A DNA stretch of 15,649 bases. Origin: Xylophilus ampelinus (lineage in GTDB: Bacteria; Pseudomonadota; Gammaproteobacteria; Burkholderiales; Burkholderiaceae_C). Positions 12,903-15,649 of the stretch are shown here, in pieces. Location of the stretch: the NCBI RefSeq assembly GCF_901875635.1, contig NZ_CABFMN010000157.1, forward strand, positions 1 to 15,649. Reading direction: 5' to 3'. The notes beneath the pieces were generated by a model, which was not told the DNA's origin, searched no databases, and saw only the letters and a list, made by a program, of their open reading frames with translations. A program made the position numbers and the translations under genes. Position 1 is the first letter of the stretch. The number at the start of each line of letters is the position of its first letter.

Positions 12903-14612
12903 ATGCTGCCGTCAGCGCTGAAGAACTACCCCGAGGGCGTGCCCTACGACGTCCACCCCGAACAATACCGCTCGCTGGGCCAGATGTTCGAAGAGGCCTT
13001 CCAGCGCCATGGCGAGCGGCCCTTTTCGGTATGCATGGAACGCTGGATGTCCTACCACGAGTTGGACGCGCTGTCGCGCACGCTCGGCGCGTGGCTGCAG
13101 TCGTTGGGCCTGGAGCCCGGCGCACGGGTGGCGATCATGCTGCCCAACGTGCCGCAGTTCGCGGTGACGATGGTGGGCGTGCTGCGCGCCGGCTACACAT
13201 GCGTCAACGTCAACCCGCTGTACACCGCGCGCGAGTTGGAGCACCAGCTGAACGACTCGGGGGCGACGGCGATCGTCATCCTCGAGAATTTCGCGGCCAC
13301 GCTGGAGCAGGTGATCGGCAAGACGGCTGTACGCCATGTGCTGGTGACGGCCATGGGCGACCAGCTGGGCGGGCTGTACGGCGCATGGATCACGACGGCC
13401 GTTCGACACATCGCGAAGATGGTGCCGCCCTTCAAGCTGCCCGTGGGCAGCGGCCGCACGGTCACGCCGTGGCCGAAGGCCATGGCGGCAGGGCGCGGTC
13501 GGCCGCTCGCGCCCGACGCGTCGACGCTCGATTCCATCGCCTTCCTGCAGTACACCGGCGGAACGACCGGGCGATCGAAAGGCGCGGTGCTCACGCATCG
13601 CAACATCGTGGCCGCGACGCTGCAGGCGGAGGCCTGGTTCACGCCGGCGCTGGCCCGGGCCGGCGATCTGTCGAAAGTCAACAGTATTGCGGCACTGCCG
13701 CTGTACCACATCTTTGCGCTGACGCTGTCGCTGCTGGCGATCCGACAGGGCTCACACCTGACGCTGATTCCCAACCCGCGCGACATCGGCAAGTTCATTG
13801 CCGTGCTGAAGAAGCGGCCGTTCCACATGCTGCCGGCCGTCAACACGCTCTTCAACGGGCTGCTCATGCATCCGGAATTCAAGACGGTGGACTTTTCCAA
13901 CCTCTTCGTCTCGCAAGCAGGTGGCATGGCCGCCTCCGAAGGCACGGCGAAGCGGTGGATGGAGGTGACGGGTTGCCCCATGATCGAAGGCTGGGGCATG
14001 AGCGAGACCTGCGCAATCGGCACCAACAACCCGGTCATGAACACGAGCTTCACCGGCACCATCGGCCTGCCTCTGCCGGGCATCGACATCGCGATCAAGG
14101 ACGACGAGGGCCACACGCTGCCCCACGGCGAGCCGGGGGAACTGTGCATCAAGGGCCCGAACGTAATGACCGGCTACTACAACCAACCCGCCGAGACGGC
14201 CGCCGCATTCACCGCCGACGGATTCATGCGAACGGGGGACATCGCCGTCATGCAGGAAGACGGTTATTCGCGGATCGTCGACCGCAAGAAGGACATGATC
14301 CTGGTGAGCGGCTTCAACGTGTTCCCGAACGAGTTGGAGAACGTCATCTCGCTGTGCCCCGGCGTGGTCGAATGCGCGGCGGTGGGCGTGCCGGACGAAA
14401 AGCAGGGAGAGGCGATCAAGGTCTTCGTGGTGCGCAAGGACGCGAGCCTCAACGAGGACACGGTGATGCGCTTCTGCCAGGACCAGCTGACGGGCTACAA
14501 GCGGCCGAAGTACATCGAGTTTCGCGAATCGCTGCCCAAGACCAACGTGGGCAAGATCCTGCGGCGTGAACTGCGTCCGGCGGCCACCGCGCCCGGCGCT
14601 CAGGCACATTGA
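12903..14612 (+). CDS. fadD: Long-chain acyl-CoA ligase (AMP-forming, FadD type)
   Basis: 569 residues from the ATG at 12903, chosen for the GGAG site 7 bases upstream; the open frame extends further left through non-coding sequence. It activates fatty acids with ATP to acyl-AMP and then acyl-CoA for beta-oxidation, at the inner membrane. ANL-superfamily motifs are complete: P-loop YTGGTTGRSKG (217-227), GWGMSET (363-369), RTGD with D446, hinge region YSRIVDRKKDMILVSGFNV (455-473) and catalytic K551 (TNVGKIL). The linker KMVPPFKLP (172-180) resembles E. coli FadD KMVPP text. Length is as expected. It overlaps the next gene by TTGA. Chain-length preference is not readable; a medium-chain or aromatic ligase is a lesser alternative. 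Confidence 0.9.
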   Translation: MLPSALKNYPEGVPYDVHPEQYRSLGQMFEEAFQRHGERPFSVCMERWMSYHELDALSRTLGAWLQSLGLEPGARVAIMLPNVPQFAVTMVGVLRAGYTCVNVNPLYTARELEHQLNDSGATAIVILENFAATLEQVIGKTAVRHVLVTAMGDQLGGLYGAWITTAVRHIAKMVPPFKLPVGSGRTVTPWPKAMAAGRGRPLAPDASTLDSIAFLQYTGGTTGRSKGAVLTHRNIVAATLQAEAWFTPALARAGDLSKVNSIAALPLYHIFALTLSLLAIRQGSHLTLIPNPRDIGKFIAVLKKRPFHMLPAVNTLFNGLLMHPEFKTVDFSNLFVSQAGGMAASEGTAKRWMEVTGCPMIEGWGMSETCAIGTNNPVMNTSFTGTIGLPLPGIDIAIKDDEGHTLPHGEPGELCIKGPNVMTGYYNQPAETAAAFTADGFMRTGDIAVMQEDGYSRIVDRKKDMILVSGFNVFPNELENVISLCPGVVECAAVGVPDEKQGEAIKVFVVRKDASLNEDTVMRFCQDQLTGYKRPKYIEFRESLPKTNVGKILRRELRPAATAPGAQAH

Positions 14613-15532
14613 CTCGAGCCACGCTCCCCCTTGGACTGACCGTATTCGAACGGGGCTGGCTCTCGTCGAACAATGTCCTTCTGCGCGGCGACTCCGGCCC
14701 CACGACATTGGTCGACAGCGGGTATTTCACCCACGCCGCCCAGACCGTGGCGCTCGTCGACAAGGCTTTGCAAGGCGATCCCCTGGATCTGCTCATCAAC
14801 ACCCATCTTCACAGCGACCACTGCGGCGGAAATGCTGCGCTGCAGGCGCATTACCCGGCACTGCAGACTGCGATTCCACCCGGTGAAGCCGAAGCAGTTG
14901 CGCGTTGGGACGAGAGCGCGCTCAGCTTCGAAGGGACGGGGCAGCACTGCCCACGCTTCCATCACGATCGCCTGCTCACGCCTGGTACCGACATGGCGCT
15001 TGGCCATCAGCGCTGGCAAGTGCATGCGGCGCCCGGGCACGATCCGCATTCGGTCATTCTGTTCGAGCCGCAAACACGGGCCCTGATCTCGGCCGACGCG
15101 CTGTGGGAGAACGGCTTCGGCGTTGTCTTTCCCGAACTGCTTGGCGAGCCGGGCTTTGACGAAGTCGCGGCCACTCTCGATCTGATCGAACGACTCGCAC
15201 CGCGCGTGGTGATTCCAGGCCATGGCGCCGTGTTCACCGATGTTGCAAGCGCCCTTCACACTGCGCGGGGGCGGCTCGAGCGCCAAGCCCGAGCGCCCGA
15301 AAAACACGCATGGCACGCCATGAAGGTGCTGCTGAAGTTCAAGCTTCTTGAACTCGGCCAAGCCGATCGGACCGCGCTGCACGGCTGGTTCGTGACGACG
15401 CCCTACATGGTGCTCGTTCAACGACGGTATTTCCACGGCTCGACGTCAGCAGCCATGTTCGACCAGCTGATTGTCGAGCTTGCACTGTCGGGCGCCATTC
15501 AGCTCGAAGATGAGCTCCTGACCAACGGCTGA
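14609..15532 (+). CDS. MBL-fold metallo-hydrolase
   Basis: 307 residues from TTG at 14609, which overlaps the fadD stop as TTGA; no ATG is available nearby, so translation is probably coupled. The zinc-binding signature THLHSDH gives H66, H68, D70 and H71. Further ligands are H144 (APGHD), D163 (SADALW) and H205 (PGHG), so a two-metal site is predicted. This is the glyoxalase II/lactonase-like branch rather than a beta-lactamase, with a helical C-terminal extension from about 215. Pairing with an acyl-CoA ligase suggests a thioester or lactone hydrolase role, such as removing excess acyl-CoA or acyl-glutathione; this is inference. No signal peptide. It is convergent with a 5S rRNA gene. Confidence 0.87.
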   Translation: MTRATLPLGLTVFERGWLSSNNVLLRGDSGPTTLVDSGYFTHAAQTVALVDKALQGDPLDLLINTHLHSDHCGGNAALQAHYPALQTAIPPGEAEAVARWDESALSFEGTGQHCPRFHHDRLLTPGTDMALGHQRWQVHAAPGHDPHSVILFEPQTRALISADALWENGFGVVFPELLGEPGFDEVAATLDLIERLAPRVVIPGHGAVFTDVASALHTARGRLERQARAPEKHAWHAMKVLLKFKLLELGQADRTALHGWFVTTPYMVLVQRRYFHGSTSAAMFDQLIVELALSGAIQLEDELLTNG

Positions 15533-15541
15533 ACTCACTGC

Positions 15542-15604
15542 CTTTGGCTGGGCCTACGACGCACCAAAGCAAAAACCCCCAACCAGGCGATCTGATTGGG
15601 GGTT
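15542..15604 (-). terminator. Rho-independent terminator of the leftward rRNA operon
   Basis: AACCCCCAA (15574-15582) and TTGGGGGTT (15596-15604) form a 9-bp stem. Read on the - strand the stem is followed by TTTTTG (15575-15570 region), a proper T-run; read on the + strand there is none, so it serves the leftward transcript. A second inverted repeat, CTTTGG/CCAAAG (15542-15547 and 15564-15569), lies behind it and may act as backup. It also separates the rRNA transcript from the rightward hydrolase gene. Confidence 0.85.
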
Positions 15605-15617
15605 CTTGGGCTGTAAG

Positions 15618-15649
15618 AGCCTGACGATGACCTACTTTCACACGGGAAC
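15618..15649 (-). rRNA. rrf: 5S rRNA, 3' end only (cut by window edge)
   Basis: The reverse complement of the last 32 bases reads GTTCCCGTGTGAAAGTAG followed by GTCATCGTCAGGCT. This is the conserved 3' end of betaproteobacterial 5S rRNA, including the GTGTGAAAGTAGGT stretch of the loop/helix near the end. The mature end is probably near 15618. A terminator follows about 14 bases later, as expected for the last gene of an rrn operon. The remaining ~85 bases and the presumed 23S and 16S genes lie beyond the right edge. Confidence 0.9.

Noticed and set aside
15574..15604. Terminator for the + strand MBL-fold hydrolase gene
   Set aside because: No T-run follows the stem on the + strand; the T-run is on the - strand, so it belongs to the rRNA operon, though it may affect + transcripts too.
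1..15649. CRISPR array, prophage, transposase or tRNA
   Set aside because: No regularly spaced repeats, no integrase/transposase frame and no cloverleaf-like sequence was recognised.

Overview
The window is about 15.6 kb of high-GC DNA with dense, often overlapping genes. It looks like a Comamonadaceae-type betaproteobacterium, with Variovorax or a close relative the best guess. That guess rests on protein style, GC-rich hairpin repeats between genes, a CTATCAA/TTGATAG-type short palindrome, and a 5S rRNA end reading GTGTGAAAGTAGGTCATCG. Genus was assigned by recognition only, not by a database search.

Left part (1-7493, + strand): a probable nitrogen-scavenging or catabolic operon. After a gene-free leader with a GC-rich hairpin repeat comes an almost perfect sigma-54 (RpoN) promoter at 305-319. 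It is followed by a flavodoxin-fold NAD(P)H oxidoreductase, a CodA-like amidohydrolase/deaminase, a creatininase-family amidohydrolase, and a complete NitT/TauT/THI5-type ABC importer (binding protein, ATPase, permease). After a 188-bp structured repeat comes an FAD-linked oxidase of the VAO/GlcD type. Together the genes suggest import of a small N-heterocycle or cyclic amide, then deamination, ring or amide hydrolysis and redox steps under nitrogen-limitation control. The substrate is not known to me. This is the best candidate here for an undescribed pathway.

Middle part (7597-10844, - strand): a cell-envelope operon of a GNAT acetyltransferase, a CorC/YbeX CBS-domain protein and apolipoprotein N-acyltransferase (lnt). 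The corC-lnt junction overlaps as TTGA. A TTAGGG-TTTT-CCCTAA palindrome and a TAAAAT -10-like box sit directly at the GNAT start.

Right part (11051-15649): a lipoprotein closely resembling cyclohexadienyl dehydratase/PheC and amino-acid binding proteins (+), a membrane-anchored alpha/beta hydrolase (-), then a FadD-type acyl-CoA ligase overlapping a metallo-beta-lactamase-fold hydrolase (+). The window ends in the 3' end of a 5S rRNA gene on the - strand, with its rho-independent terminator between it and the hydrolase. An rRNA operon therefore lies just beyond the right edge and converges on this block.
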